This document shows positions 11,324 through 23,300 of a DNA stretch of 64,000 nt, piece by piece. The notes beneath the pieces were generated by a model. The model searched no databases. It had not been told where the DNA came from and saw nothing but the letters and a program-made list of their open reading frames with translations. Made by a program: the position numbers and the translations under genes. Source of the stretch: Pocillopora verrucosa (lineage: Eukaryota; Cnidaria; Anthozoa; Scleractinia; Pocilloporidae). The stretch's first letter is position 1, and every line of letters begins with the position of its first letter. Where the stretch lies: the NCBI RefSeq assembly GCF_036669915.1, contig NC_089323.1, positions 20,751,708-20,815,707 of the forward strand, written 5' to 3'.

Positions 11324-13138
11324 ATGGCCGGTCAGACTGTGAAAACCCGTCAGGTAAAAGTGCCTTTTTCGTGAATCACAAGTTCTGCAGCGTGGTTTTT
11401 TTGATAATTATCTTACTTTCTAGACTGCGGCAATTATCGAAGGAACCCACACAGAAGTGTTTTGTTCTGCCTATCAGGACAGAATCTTTTTGATCGTTTC
11501 ACAGTTTGAGAATATTGGAACTTTGGTGAGTGTTGTTGTCTTAAGTTTTTGTTACTTTTTTTCTTTGATAGCTGTTTCTGATGATTGGATGATTGAGTGA
11601 TGATTTACACCAAGATATCTGAGCGTAAATTAGAATCATTTCAACCATTGTATTAAAAACAATTTTGAGCTTCATGTGATCTTTAGCTGATATGTATTGT
11701 TACATTATCCATAAAACGTTTCACTCCTAAGATCTCATTAGTAATCTTCCTTATTGTCTTGCTTAATTTTTTATATCGTTGGAGAATTTTGTTTTGGATC
11801 AACTAATAAACCCCTAGTTGATATTTTCCTGTATTCCCATCACTTGTCTGCTAGGTTTTGTATTGATCTTGTTAGGAGAAATTATGTTTTGGTTGCCCAA
11901 TGGGAGTTAAAGGGTTGACAGGAAGTTGTTCGAGGATATTTGCTGGTGTTGTTAATCACTTCAAACGGTTTGATGGGCTTCTTTGGATGTGAAGTTGCAG
12001 CAGGTTCCCTTTAAGCTCCTCATAATCCTTTTGTCATTGAGAACCTAAAAGCTTTGAGTTTGTTAATTTGCATAAACCTAGTTTCTTTAAAAATCATCTG
12101 TTCAATGAACATCCTTGCAGGTTAGTGTAAATAGGATGTCTCCAACAGAGAGCTCATCAAGTTCTATACTGTTGTCTAGTTCTGCAGAAACTCCATCAAT
12201 CTCAGAGGTGGTCAAATGCATCTTCTCTGAGGGATATGAACTCATTGCTAAGTAAGTAGATGGTAAAAATTTAGGAAATTTTCAATTACAGAACACAGTA
12301 AATTTACTGGTAACAAGTACCAAATTCACTGAGCTATCATACAAGGAAATGTTTAAGACTTCATAAACTTAGCACATTTTCTTTTAGCCTGTAGAGCAGA
12401 GGTAATTTTGTTAGGAAAAATTATGGCCCCCTTCTTTTAATTTAATTATAGCAGAAGGCTGTGGAGAGAAAGAATATTGTACCAAGGGGGTGGGCAACAG
12501 TCTAAAATAAGGAGAGGGGTAAGATTGGGGGAGTGAAGATTTTCACCTTTCCTGCCCCCCCTCCCCTCATCACCTCTATCTCCAAATCAAACATGGCTGG
12601 TGGAATAAATGATTGCAAGCTTCCTAATGTTAATTCACCCTTATAAGATGCCTGCACTGCAAGCTAGTTTTCTTTATGAGTATGTCTATGTCTACCAGGC
12701 CTTAAAAGCTGTTAATACTGGAGGGGAAAAAAGGAACAAGAAAAGACTGTGCAAAAAGTAACATTTTCATGCCCACTAAATTAAAAGGCTAGTAAATGCA
12801 GTGGTCTACCTTGTGTAGTATTTTAAGGTGTATGAAGAGATTCACTCTAAATGTTGTCAATGAGTGGAAAATTATTTATGATTACAACAGGTTTTTGATA
12901 GGATGGACTGTTACTGACAGAGGGTTAATATCACTTCATTCATTGACTTACGTTTGTATTTAATTTTGAACATGTTATTACATTGCAGGAAATCTGGCAT
13001 GTTTATGCTAAACAGATTGGAGCCCTTATAAATAAGCATGCCAGCAAACCAGTTCTTTTGGGTATTGCCCTCAAGAAACATTCACCACAGATACTACAGC
13101 AGATTTTAAAACTGCTTGAAACAAATAGAGTCTGGTGA
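11324..13138 (+). pseudogene. PSMG3: Proteasome assembly chaperone 3, copy A, disrupted
   Basis: Exon 1 (11324-11353, MAGQTVKTRQ), exon 2 (11424-11525, TAAIIEGTHTEVFCSAYQ...) and exon 4 (12989-13138, ending LLETNRVW) match copy B. Exon 3 starts at 12121 (VSVNRMSPTESSS) but about 60 bp after ACAGAGAGCTCATC is missing compared with copy B. The loss removes the end of exon 3, including GSDE, and its donor. The next usable GT (after GCTAA, about 12252) would join exon 4 out of frame and meet a stop within about 15 codons. I therefore call it a pseudogene; a cryptic donor or exon skipping cannot be excluded. PSMG3 with PSMG4 helps assemble the 20S proteasome alpha ring. Confidence 0.85.
11718..11916. 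mobile_element. TTAACCC-family MITE-like element, member 2
   Basis: Inside the second PSMG3 intron. Same internal sequence as member 1 (TTTTGGATCAACTAATAA core) and right end GGGAGTTAAAGGGTTGA, with a worn left end. Orthologous to 28991-29199. Confidence 0.65.
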
Positions 13139-13967
13139 TAAAGAATACCTGTCTTAAACAAAAAATGTACAGACTCCTACACAACAATCATTATTGCAAT
13201 CGTTTACAAATGAGTCTGATAAACCTATGGACAGTGAAAAGTTCAAATTTCAAGCTTCTTACTCCATGACATAGCTGTGAGTATCAAAACAAGAGCATAC
13301 AATGCAGAGAAGCCCATAATCATTGATTTTGGAGCCTTTGAATCCAACCATTATCAACTGTCATTCCTTTTTAATATTTGTTTTTTTTTTAAGTTTCATC
13401 TTATATATGTGAAGCACTTTTTCTTCATGAAAATACATAATACAAGTAATAACCAAAAATGTTTTGTTAAATCAGTTAACAATTTGATGTATATTTAGAG
13501 ATCTTTTGCTTTTTCCTCCCATCTGTATAACTATTCAAACTAGTGCTTCTCTTTCTTCCTGTGAACATTATAAAACACTATCAGTTGAGCCTGATTGCAG
13601 CGAGTTGAGGAAGTCATTGCTGCACTATGAACCAAATGTCAGTTGTAATCTTTCAATGAATAGCTTCTAAACTTGGATGTATTTGACAAAACAAACTACA
13701 GATAATATGTTTTTACTGTTTTGTACACAATTTACAATCCAGGTCTTTGGTTATTTAACATTACCACTATTTAGACCACAAGTTTTGTGAAATTAGACAA
13801 ACTTTTCTTCAAACCAACCCTTGTAAAGTGTGGGTCTACCAGAGTAATGGTTGTAGCTTTTGTACAAATGATGACAACCTTGAGGGGGGCACTGCATCAC
13901 ACTCAGATGAACCACCCTGCATGACTGCCATTCCCAGATGGAAGGTGTCAGAAGCTCTGTTCACCCC

Positions 13968-14800
13968 TTAGTCTTCATCATCTAAATCTTCTATGACATC
14001 ATCATCATCTCGAGGCATCTCAGAGGTTCCTTGTGAATCACACTCTTCACCCATGGCCAGGCACTTATTAGCTCCCTGGGTGCTATTCCCATTTGGTTGG
14101 GAACTAACAAGGATTTCATCATCATTATCACTATTCATACCACAGTCTTTTTCATCAAGCATATCTGTGCCACCCCTACAAATAAAAAACCTGAAAAACT
14201 TTATTTTTTTTGAAATGGAAAAGTTGGCATCTGAACCACAATCATTATGGAAAACTGTAAAATTTACATTATTGGACATTACCTTTATGTTAACCTTCTG
14301 TGCAAAAGGAAATGTGATCTGTAATTAGAAAATTAAAAAACTTCAAAATGATCTACTGCAATAACTAAAATTCTTAATGTGATGCAGGAAAAATCTCTGG
14401 AAACCTCATCATTGATCCCAGCGATCTCACCTTTTGAAGAGGAGAACTGGAGACCATTGATGGCTGTGTGAATGTCTCCTCCACTGTTCTGAGCAAAGAG
14501 CTGAACATTATCTTTAACTGGAATCTCAAATGTTTTTTATTCTGCCAAAAAGGGAATATAAATAATGTAGAAATTTAGAAACTGAAATCTTACCAAGTGA
14601 ATGATCTTTTCAATAATTAGCAACTCTTGACCTTTTTGTGGTTTTCTCACCTTTAGACTTTTTACATCAACTAAGGATTATAGCAGGGGAGGAGGGAAAA
14701 TGAACCCTTAACCTCCCATAAGTGACCAACACAGCATTTCTCTCTACAATATCACCATAATATGAAGCAGAAGTGTTGAGAATGAAGGAGAAAAATCATT
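13968..14800 (-). pseudogene. RAD17: RAD17 3' fragment, rearranged (copy A)
   Basis: The last RAD17 exon is present (14175-13968), encoding GGTDMLDEKDCGMNSDNDDE and the acidic end VIEDLDDED. Directly upstream in gene sense the sequence jumps to the exon encoding NSGGDIHTAINGLQFSSSK (about 14550-14437). In copy B these are separated by about 2.6 kb with eight further exons, so an internal deletion has occurred. The acceptor of the upstream exon is also changed: copy B has TTTTTAG before CAGAAT, copy A has TTTTTGG. RAD17 homology ends at 14800. No P-loop region is present, so it cannot make a clamp loader. Confidence 0.85.
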
Positions 14801-15019
14801 TACCCTTTAACTCCCAGATCAAATTTGTAATTCTCTTTACTGTCAATCATACAATAATAATTATTCTTATAATATTAGTTCAGAGAATTTACCGGTAGTA
14901 TTGGATCAACTACCCATCCCCAAATTGATATTTTTCTTTGTTCTTATCACTTATCTGCTTGCTATTGTATTTATATTGTAAGGAGAAATTCTGTCTGGGT
15001 GACTCGTGGGAGTTAAAGG
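14800..15019. mobile_element. TTAACCC-family MITE-like element, member 3, at the duplication breakpoint
   Basis: Starts TTACCCTTTAACTCCC and ends GGGAGTTAAAG. Copy A/copy B homology stops exactly at its left end, and no partner exists at 34856 in copy B. Confidence 0.75.
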
Positions 15020-17312
15020 AGGAGAGTGCCCCTGAATTTGAAAATTATGTCACTGGCAAACAGCAGAGTTTTAGTTCTGATGTCATCTTAGAGTCAAAAC
15101 ACTTCTTCCCTCAGAATGTTTGCACACTTGATCCTAACATTATATTGTTGACTCGATACAAATTGACTTAAATTTGCTCTCAATTTCATGGCAATTTTCC
15201 TGCAGCTCTGTGGGTTGAGCATTGTACTATGAAACTGTGGTCGCAGACTAGGTGCAGATCCTGTCCAAGGGAACTTGCTGTTTTTTTTTTGTTTTTTTTT
15301 TTTAAATTTCATTTTAAAGCTTTTCTTCCTTTTTTTTTTTTGGTGATTGCTTTCTTTCTTTATGTTATACCAAGCCTATAAATAGTCTGGGATGTATTTG
15401 TATATAGGTTTTTTCTCATTACCCAATGTTTTTTTTACCCACTTTCTTGCAAGTTTATTCCTTGAGTGTTGGGATTTACTGATATTTTCACAGTTTTTCT
15501 TTAATTGTAAATACTTACTGTGCGTCATGTGGTAATGCTCCTTTGATTGTACAGGAAGTTGTCTAAATTTTTATAAGTTGTTTTAACCAAGGAGGGGTTT
15601 CTCAATCATTAGTCATGTGGTGCAGACTGCACTAGTCTCGTCACTGTTGCTATAGTATCATGAAATTTCACCAAGCTACACTGCAAGGGTGAATATCAAG
15701 GCATTTCCAGGTATCACACCCTTCAGTTCTCCCCTTGATCATAACCATTACAATTTACTCAAATGTGATTGGTGCTTTAGCTGCTTTATTTTTCACGAAT
15801 CATTCTGCAGTTGTAATTACACAATGTAATCAGACAGTTGGCTATAATCAGGCAGTTGAAATTTCGAATCATGCTCAGTCCTTTCAGCCAAATCTACCAA
15901 TCATAGAATTGATCACAATAACTACAGCAACAACCACTTATCCTGAAAAAATTGGGGAATTTCCAAAGTTGAGGAATTTTTTACTTAGACTTTGTCTCTA
16001 CCACAGATATTTGTCCTAAATGTATTTGTTGTTTTTGGAAATTGTGAAGGTTATGATTAATTGGTAACACAATTTTTGTCTTCCAATTCTGTCTGTTATA
16101 ATTCTCATGATTGACAAGTCGTCCGATTTTGTTAATCACTTGTATGATTACAGACCGAATTGGAGTCCACTCGGTCCTATTACCATTATGAATCACATAG
16201 TTGACTTGAAACAGTCAAGCTCTCAATGAGCAAGAGTGTGTCAGCCAGAGACTTCTTTGGAGAGATTGTAAAAACATGGTGTAAAACAATTGCAAATAGG
16301 GCTTTGAACTGAGCCAAGACCTCTATAGGAAACCCTTTCTCAAACATATGACTGTTTTATTTACGATAAATCATCGTTAAAATGTCTAAATATTTGCTAG
16401 AGTTTAAATCATTCAAATATATCAGCATTATGCATACTATTACCTAGAGGAAAATCTTCTGAACACTTTTTACTAGTCTATATATTTCTTCATAAACGTA
16501 TGACCTCTACCACCTCATCCATTAATAACTGTTTGCTCTTATAAACATTTCACCTAAAAAAAAAAGAAAGCTACATCCTGATGAAAAAGTGATGTTCACA
16601 GAAAATAAATGAGACAGTATACAGATGTAACCTTATTAAAAAGATAAATGGGCTACCAAAAATGTTCACTATCAACTATCAACTAGTTCTTATACGATAG
16701 TTTTGGTACCACTTCAGTTCATAGGTTGATCATTCCTCTGATTGAGGAATTTTGTTGCGTCAACCTGCAAAGAGAGAAAGAGGTGATTTAAAGGAACTAT
16801 GAAAACAACTTTAAGTAGAAGAACACCTAAAAAGAGTATAAGCAGGATTCTCTGGAGGGGTGGGGACAGGGTCAGTTCGACACTAGTGACCCAATGGCAT
16901 TTGAGGATAAACCAGGATGTAAGATTATCATAAATTATCACCTTTTTTCTAGACAAGTAGTGGGAAAGAGACAGGGATCTTGCACTTCCAGCAAAGAAGG
17001 AACGGGAGGGAAGGGGAGGGAGTTATATGTACCCTGAGACCTTAAAGGTAACTTCCTCTTTCATTTTATTGAATGCAGATTTGGACAAACATCAAATACA
17101 AAAGAATAAATAAAAGAAATACAGATGATAAACAATGGATGAGATTTAAAGGACTGTACAAGAAGAAAATGAAAAATTTCAGTTTAATGATTTCAGGAAG
17201 AAAATTCAGATAGATTCTTTCTACAAGTCTCCACGCTTTCAACCTAGGGATTGATTGTTTCGCATATTGAAATAATAGCACACCCTTATAAACTCACTCC
17301 TTGACTTTTAAT
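15020..17312. other. Non-coding stretch between duplication copies
   Basis: No gene recognised. It contains poly(T) tracts around 15280-15340 and a probable cnidarian repeat at about 15725-16200. It should contain the left border of copy B, which cannot be placed because copy A's matching part lies outside the window. Confidence 0.5.
15725..16200. repeat. Probable dispersed cnidarian repeat
   Basis: The segment ends with GACCGAATTGGAGTCCACTC then GGTC, an imperfect hairpin (GACCGA paired with TCGGTC), preceded by GTCCGATTTTGTTAATCACT. From memory this motif recurs in anthozoan genomes. It is a single copy in this window, so repeat status is inference. Confidence 0.35.
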
Positions 17313-20300
17313 TTAGCTGTCGTGATCATGTTCGTGAGATTCCCTGTCAGCGATTGCAATCAGCACCAAAAGTGCAATCACAACACCAACTGAAACAAGA
17401 ACCGTAAAGGCAAACAGAAATTTGCGTTCATTTACAGTCTGCAAAAGGAAGAAAAAGTAACAACAGGTGAGAACCGAAAGAAAACATCCACAGAGAGTAA
17501 TACCCTATTTGCACACAAAGCTTGGACAACTGGAAGAGAAGGAAATTAAGAATTTCTACTTCAGCAGGAGTTCCTAAAGAACGCATTTTACGTCACCTAT
17601 ATCGCTGATCATAATGCACTGACGTCATTTAACCTTTCACTCCCAAAATCTCATTAGTATTTCTCCTCACTGTCTGTCATACAATTCTTATGGTGTTTGT
17701 TTGGAGAATTTGGTATTAGATCAATTAATAATCCCCATATAAATATTTTTCTATGTTCTCATCACTAGTAATTGTAAGAAGACATTCTGTCTTGGTCATA
17801 CATGGAGTTAACAGGTTAGGGTATGAAAGCGTTTAAATTTGTTAAATCGCCTTCAACAAACTTTACTTGTTTCTTCCTCAGGACCAGAATTAAGCACAAC
17901 AAAAGACACAACTGAACAAGATATACTGAAATGAATTTTTTATACCGGAATGTCAGGGGGCTGCAATTCAACATCTTCAGCTGTCATTAAAATAAACAAA
18001 AAGATACAACAAGAGTCATGTGACTAGCATATATGGAATTGACAGACCAAAAGTATTGAATATGACTGAACTCCATTAACCATTAGTGTGCATTTCGAGA
18101 GTTTACATTTGTGTTACATGGGCACTGTTTCGTATCTTTAGTGTGATGATAACAGTCGATAGTCATTCAGTCACGTGAGGGAGATTAGAATCAATCAAAA
18201 ATGGCCAAAAGAATGGTAAGTTTACAGAAGAATATGACCTTTTTTGTATGCTTTCATCTAACTTTGAAACATTTCCTTAAAATAGTGTATAAAATCTAGA
18301 CACTGACTGATCTTGCCAGACAGTTCTGATTAATAACAGAGTTCTCCCAATAAATTAACAAGTCAGCTGGATGATCAGTTCTGATTAAAACTCAGTTTCC
18401 TAACTCCACAAGTAATCACCTTCTTTCCCTCCCGATGGAACGACACTGAAAAATGCTTCGCCCTGTGGTGTTGACAAAGTATCATAGATGTCGTAAGCAA
18501 CCACAAGAGTCAAAGCCACACAGTAGGCGACCATGGGGTACAGGGCGGAGTCACCTAGCCCTGAATCAGGAAGGCGAAGACCAAAGAACACAGTCACCAC
18601 TGTGAAGTTTAACAAAGAGAAGTTTAAGATGTATTATAAAAATTAGTGGTTAGTATCTAAAGAAATTTTCCAAAACCATCAGCGGGAATTGCAGATAATA
18701 TCAGCCTCTAATTTGTTTGACAGTTCAGTGATCTCTAAAGTGTATGACTTTGTGTGATGTTTCAAAGAAAGTTGCAAACATTTTCCACACAGTATCATCT
18801 TCCTTTAACTTCTAAGATCTGCTTTGCGATTCTCCCATCTACTGGGCTAGTTTCCATTTTCTATATAAACTAATCAAGGGAATCTGGTGTCACAGTGTAT
18901 TGTTAGTGTAACAAGGAGTAACCAGTTTTTCAGCTCAAGGAGCGAAAGAGCTAAGCCAGTGATCATTCTAAAGCGATATTGATTCAAAAGACTCCTTACC
19001 AGCCAGGATTAGTGCGGACAGCCCCACACCACGATGAGCCCAGTTGAAGATGTAGCGTCTAAAGAAAAGCAACACCAACAATAAGGAACATGAACACTGA
19101 GGATACATAAGAGAAAAGAGAGAAAAAAATATTCTCCAAACATACTTTTCTTCTCCAGGGTGGGGTCTGAATACTGCCATAATTGGTTGAATAACAGCAA
19201 GCACCAGTACAAATATACCAGTGATTGGATGAGCACCAGCTTCCTGTGAGTAAAAGGAAAAAAGAAGGCTGGGAACTATCTATCCATGTAGCCAATCGAT
19301 AGGCCTAATACAAGCCTAGCCTCTTGTTCTGTCAACAATCCACCTCTAGAAAACTCTTGACTTGTGCTTTGTGCCGGGATATGATGTAAATTGATGTTGT
19401 CACTGGTTAAGTGGTTGTGATTGGCTGAGGTGTCACGCAGGTCAAAGAGATAATAATAATAATGCATATGAATATGCCCTAATGCGCATATATCATTTAC
19501 ATCAGTTTTTAGAGGACTGTGGCCAGACTGCTTAAGGCAGTTAACAATATTTTTTAAAGGAAATTTCACTTTGCGAGAAGTGCGTGGGTTCCCTAATGTC
19601 CCCAGCTAACCATTATGGAGAAGATACAGGATATGAAGATTTAGTCCTACCTTGGTCCAGCGACCAGCATGAACAAAGATGATGATAACTCCAAGGATAG
19701 TTAGCACAACTGTCAAGACCATTAACAATCGGTGAAGCTGAGAAATGACAATCAAAATGTGGATCAATGTCAGTATCTGAGCGGCTATACGCACCTACAC
19801 CTTCCACTGACCCAACAACAGTCAATTTATAACAAGTTATGGCTCATGTTGAGTTTGGGGAGGGGTAGGTGCGTAGTTGCTTAGATACTGACATTTATCC
19901 AAAATATTTCACTCTTCCAGTGAACCTGTAAAAACTTTCTGTAGGTTTATCTTTCATTATCATAAGCAAATGAGAAACTAACTCCGAGCTGTTATATCCC
20001 CAACTAACAAATCAACACGATACTTGGAATAAAAAGTGAAATACAGTGCTCCTCCCATAAATGAAATTATCGACAAGTGTTTTGATAAAACTGTGTTTGA
20101 AAGAATAAAAGTCTTACCGTAAACCACATTTTGGTACCAAGCAGAACCCTCTGGCCAAACAACACCTTCATGTGACGAGCAATGAACATTCCAATCGATG
20201 CAAAGCCGATCCATGCAATAACCATTAAACAGCCTGTGAGAAATAGAAAGTCAAGACTGAAAATACTTTCTCATTTTGCACACTATTGTTTAAAATCGGA

Positions 20301-23300
20301 TGGTGGTGTCTAAAATGGGATACTGATGTATAAAATTGGACACTAGTGTCTAAAATTGAACACTAGTGTCTAAAATCGGACAATAGCATCTAAAATCAGA
20401 CACAAGTGTTTAAAATCGGACACTAGTGTCTAAAATCGGATACTAGTGTCTAAAATTGAACACTTGTGTCTAAAATCAGACACTATTGTCTAAAATCAGA
20501 CACTATTGTCTAAAATCAGACAACAGTGTCTAAGATCAGACATTTGTGTCAAAATTGGACACTTAAGTCCAAAATTGGACACTAGTGTCTAAAATCGGAC
20601 ACTTGTGTCTAGATTCAGACATTAGTTTCTAAGATCAGACACTAGTGTAGGAACCGTCTGATAACGTTGAAGTTTGCAGTTAAGTCATTGGTTCTCAAAT
20701 TATTCAAGCTAGTCATATTAGACTTTTGCTTTACCATGTTAGGAATTTTCCAAATATCTTTTGTAAATAATTGACATGTTGCATGTAATGTATAGCACCA
20801 TGAAATTGGTTCTCGATTGTTTGAGATTTATCAGGTTTAAAAAAACTCTTAGATTAATTAGACTATTGTGAATTTTTCCCAAAAATGGTTTCTTTGGATG
20901 AACTTTGTTTTGACCACAATATCAGCTCTCTTACCATGAACCTGTACCAATGTAATGCTCTCCTCTGCTGCAACAAGCTCTCCGATTGCACTGACGTCCA
21001 CTTTCTGAGGGCTGGTTTTTGGAGTTGTGGAGTGTATGCCTATCTTGTCTCCACCTGTTTATTAAGAAAAGCATCAATATCAGTATCTGAGAAACTGCAC
21101 ATCTAACCCCCCCCCCACCAACCCAACTGCAGTCAACTGATAAGAAGTTAGGCTTTATCTTGAGTTAGGGGAGGAGTAAGTGCGCAGTTGCTCAGATACT
21201 GACATTGATCCAAAAACTGTTCACACTGTCAAATAATGAATACATATTTACCATTAAAAAACATCACTTACTCATAGGGCCACTTGCATACACAAGATGC
21301 CATGTCTTTGTAAGATCCACCATTTTGTCATCTTTCTTCTTCCTTTTAAAGCTATTATAAATAATGACAACCGTGTTTTATCTCTCTTTTCTAGAAAGGG
21401 AAGAATTTCTACCCAATTTCTTGCAGTATTTCTTCCTCTGGTGTTTTCATATCATTAGAAAGTTAGAGGAAAATGGAACTGTGCACAAGTGACAAAATAA
21501 CCCTACCCCACCCCTGACACTCTGGATTCAAGGTTTCCTGGTCTCAGTTTAGGGAAGAGACTCCAATGGCTCAGGATCAAGAAGTCCAGATTCTAACCTT
21601 GACGGGTTCATTGTGTTGTCATTTTGAGCCATAATTGACATTCTCAGTGCCTCTTTATGCTCAAGGACAAAAATTGGTGTCCATGAATGTTAAGGGAAAC
21701 TTGAAGGTTTGATCCACTTGTGATACTCTTGCAGATGGAATGAGACTTACCGACAGGCAACAACTCCACCTTTTGATTCAGCAAGAGTTGCAATAATAGA
21801 AGTGGGAGTCTGAAATACAAAAATATGTCAATCATCACACACTTAATTGAAACTCGCTAAAATTCAGTTAATCAGTGCATTTTCAACTCTATACTCATTA
21901 TTTCATGTGGTGATTCATACAAGCTATATCTAATTATATAGTAAACTCAGTTATGCACATATTCTGATTGGTTCTCACTTATGATCTATTAGAGGACAGA
22001 CGTATAAATGATGTCATCATTAAAACTTTTTTCTGTATATTTTAATTCTTTATTATATAAAACAAATAGATTCCAAGTTGCCATGTGTCTGTTCAGTAAT
22101 AGATCACAGATGACGTCAAAATGTGGTAAGAACAAAAAAGTGGCACATGAGGCGCAGCTGAGTATGTCACTGATGTTCAACTTGGAATCTATTTGTTAAA
22201 CTGGTAACCAGGTAAAAATACCACTGGACAGTCGAGGATGCCAGGTACTTACAGGGGTGGTCTTTGTAGGTCTACCATACCCTTGGTCGGCCATATAATG
22301 TTCTACAGTGACTTTGTCATTGACTTCAGCGCAGATTAAGGCATCGGTGCCATCCTGAAAACAAGTAAATAACAAACAGTGCTGTCAACAATTTGATTAT
22401 TATCACCAGAACAGAAATGGCTTTTTCATTGCATGACAGAATGATATTCTGCAGTGTTTTTGTGGGGGTTAGGACCAGTTAGCCCTTTAACTCCCAAGAT
22501 CTCATTTAGTAATTCTCTGACATACAATTCTTATGATGTTAGTTCTGAAAATTTGTTATTGGATTAACTAATAATTGAAATTTTTCTTGATCCCCAACAC
22601 TTTTCTGTTTCATATTGTATTGATATGGTAGGGAGGAGTTCTGTCTTGGTCACTCATGGGAGTTAGAGGGTTACAGAGATTACCGAAGTAAGTAAGAGGA
22701 AAGGTAGAAATTAAACAGGAACCTTCACTGGGTAGTATGCAGCCTGAACTGCAGATCACTTGTTTAATCAAGTTATGACTGGGGTCATACTTCCTTCTGA
22801 TTAGTTGAGTTTTTTTGCCAATCACAATCAGTTTGTATTCCCAGAAGTCAATCAATGGCTGCCTTGGATACTTAGCACATGAAATTTTGCCAACATATTG
22901 TGACGTCTTAACATGACGTATAAATCTGACAAAGCACTGTGGCTAGAAAAAGAAACAATAATGTTACCTTAAATCACAAGCTTAACATTTCAATAACTAC
23001 AATAATTTTTTTCTCACCATCTTGTTCTTTTCATTGTTAAAACCAATGGCCACCCATTGTTTCTTAGCGCTAAGCTCAAATTCCACTTCGCCTGACTCTC
23101 CCTGGTCCCCCGTGGGTTTCATGGTCACAAGATAATCACAGTCTTTGCTAGACTTGCAGTTTGCAGGCTCAGAATAGCAGCTCTTTGTCTTCCTGCACCC
23201 ATCTTTGGTTATCTTTAGTAACAAGAACATGAGAGCAAAACATTTATGAATGACACTCATGGTTTACTTGTGAGTTAAGTCATTTACATACGGTTCTTCA

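Larger units (their letters stand above)
1..14800. repeat. Segmental tandem duplication, copy A
   Basis: The stretch matches 18626-34856 in the same orientation, exon for exon and through introns, at roughly nine bases in ten by eye. It covers the FRRS1-like gene, PSMG3 and the last part of RAD17. Homology runs off the left edge and stops abruptly at 14800 (partner 34856). Main differences from copy B are the LINE with loss of about 2 kb at 4323-7841, a 60-bp deletion in PSMG3, a deletion of about 2.6 kb in RAD17, and different copy numbers of two minisatellites. Confidence 0.92.

Noticed and set aside
13993..14328. Plus-strand frame of 111 codons
   Set aside because: Antisense to the acidic, GAT/GAC-rich last exon of the RAD17 fragment, which yields a Ser-rich frame by base composition.
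15735..16019. Plus-strand frame of 94 codons between the duplication copies
   Set aside because: No similarity to a known family, low-complexity composition, and it overlaps a probable dispersed repeat.
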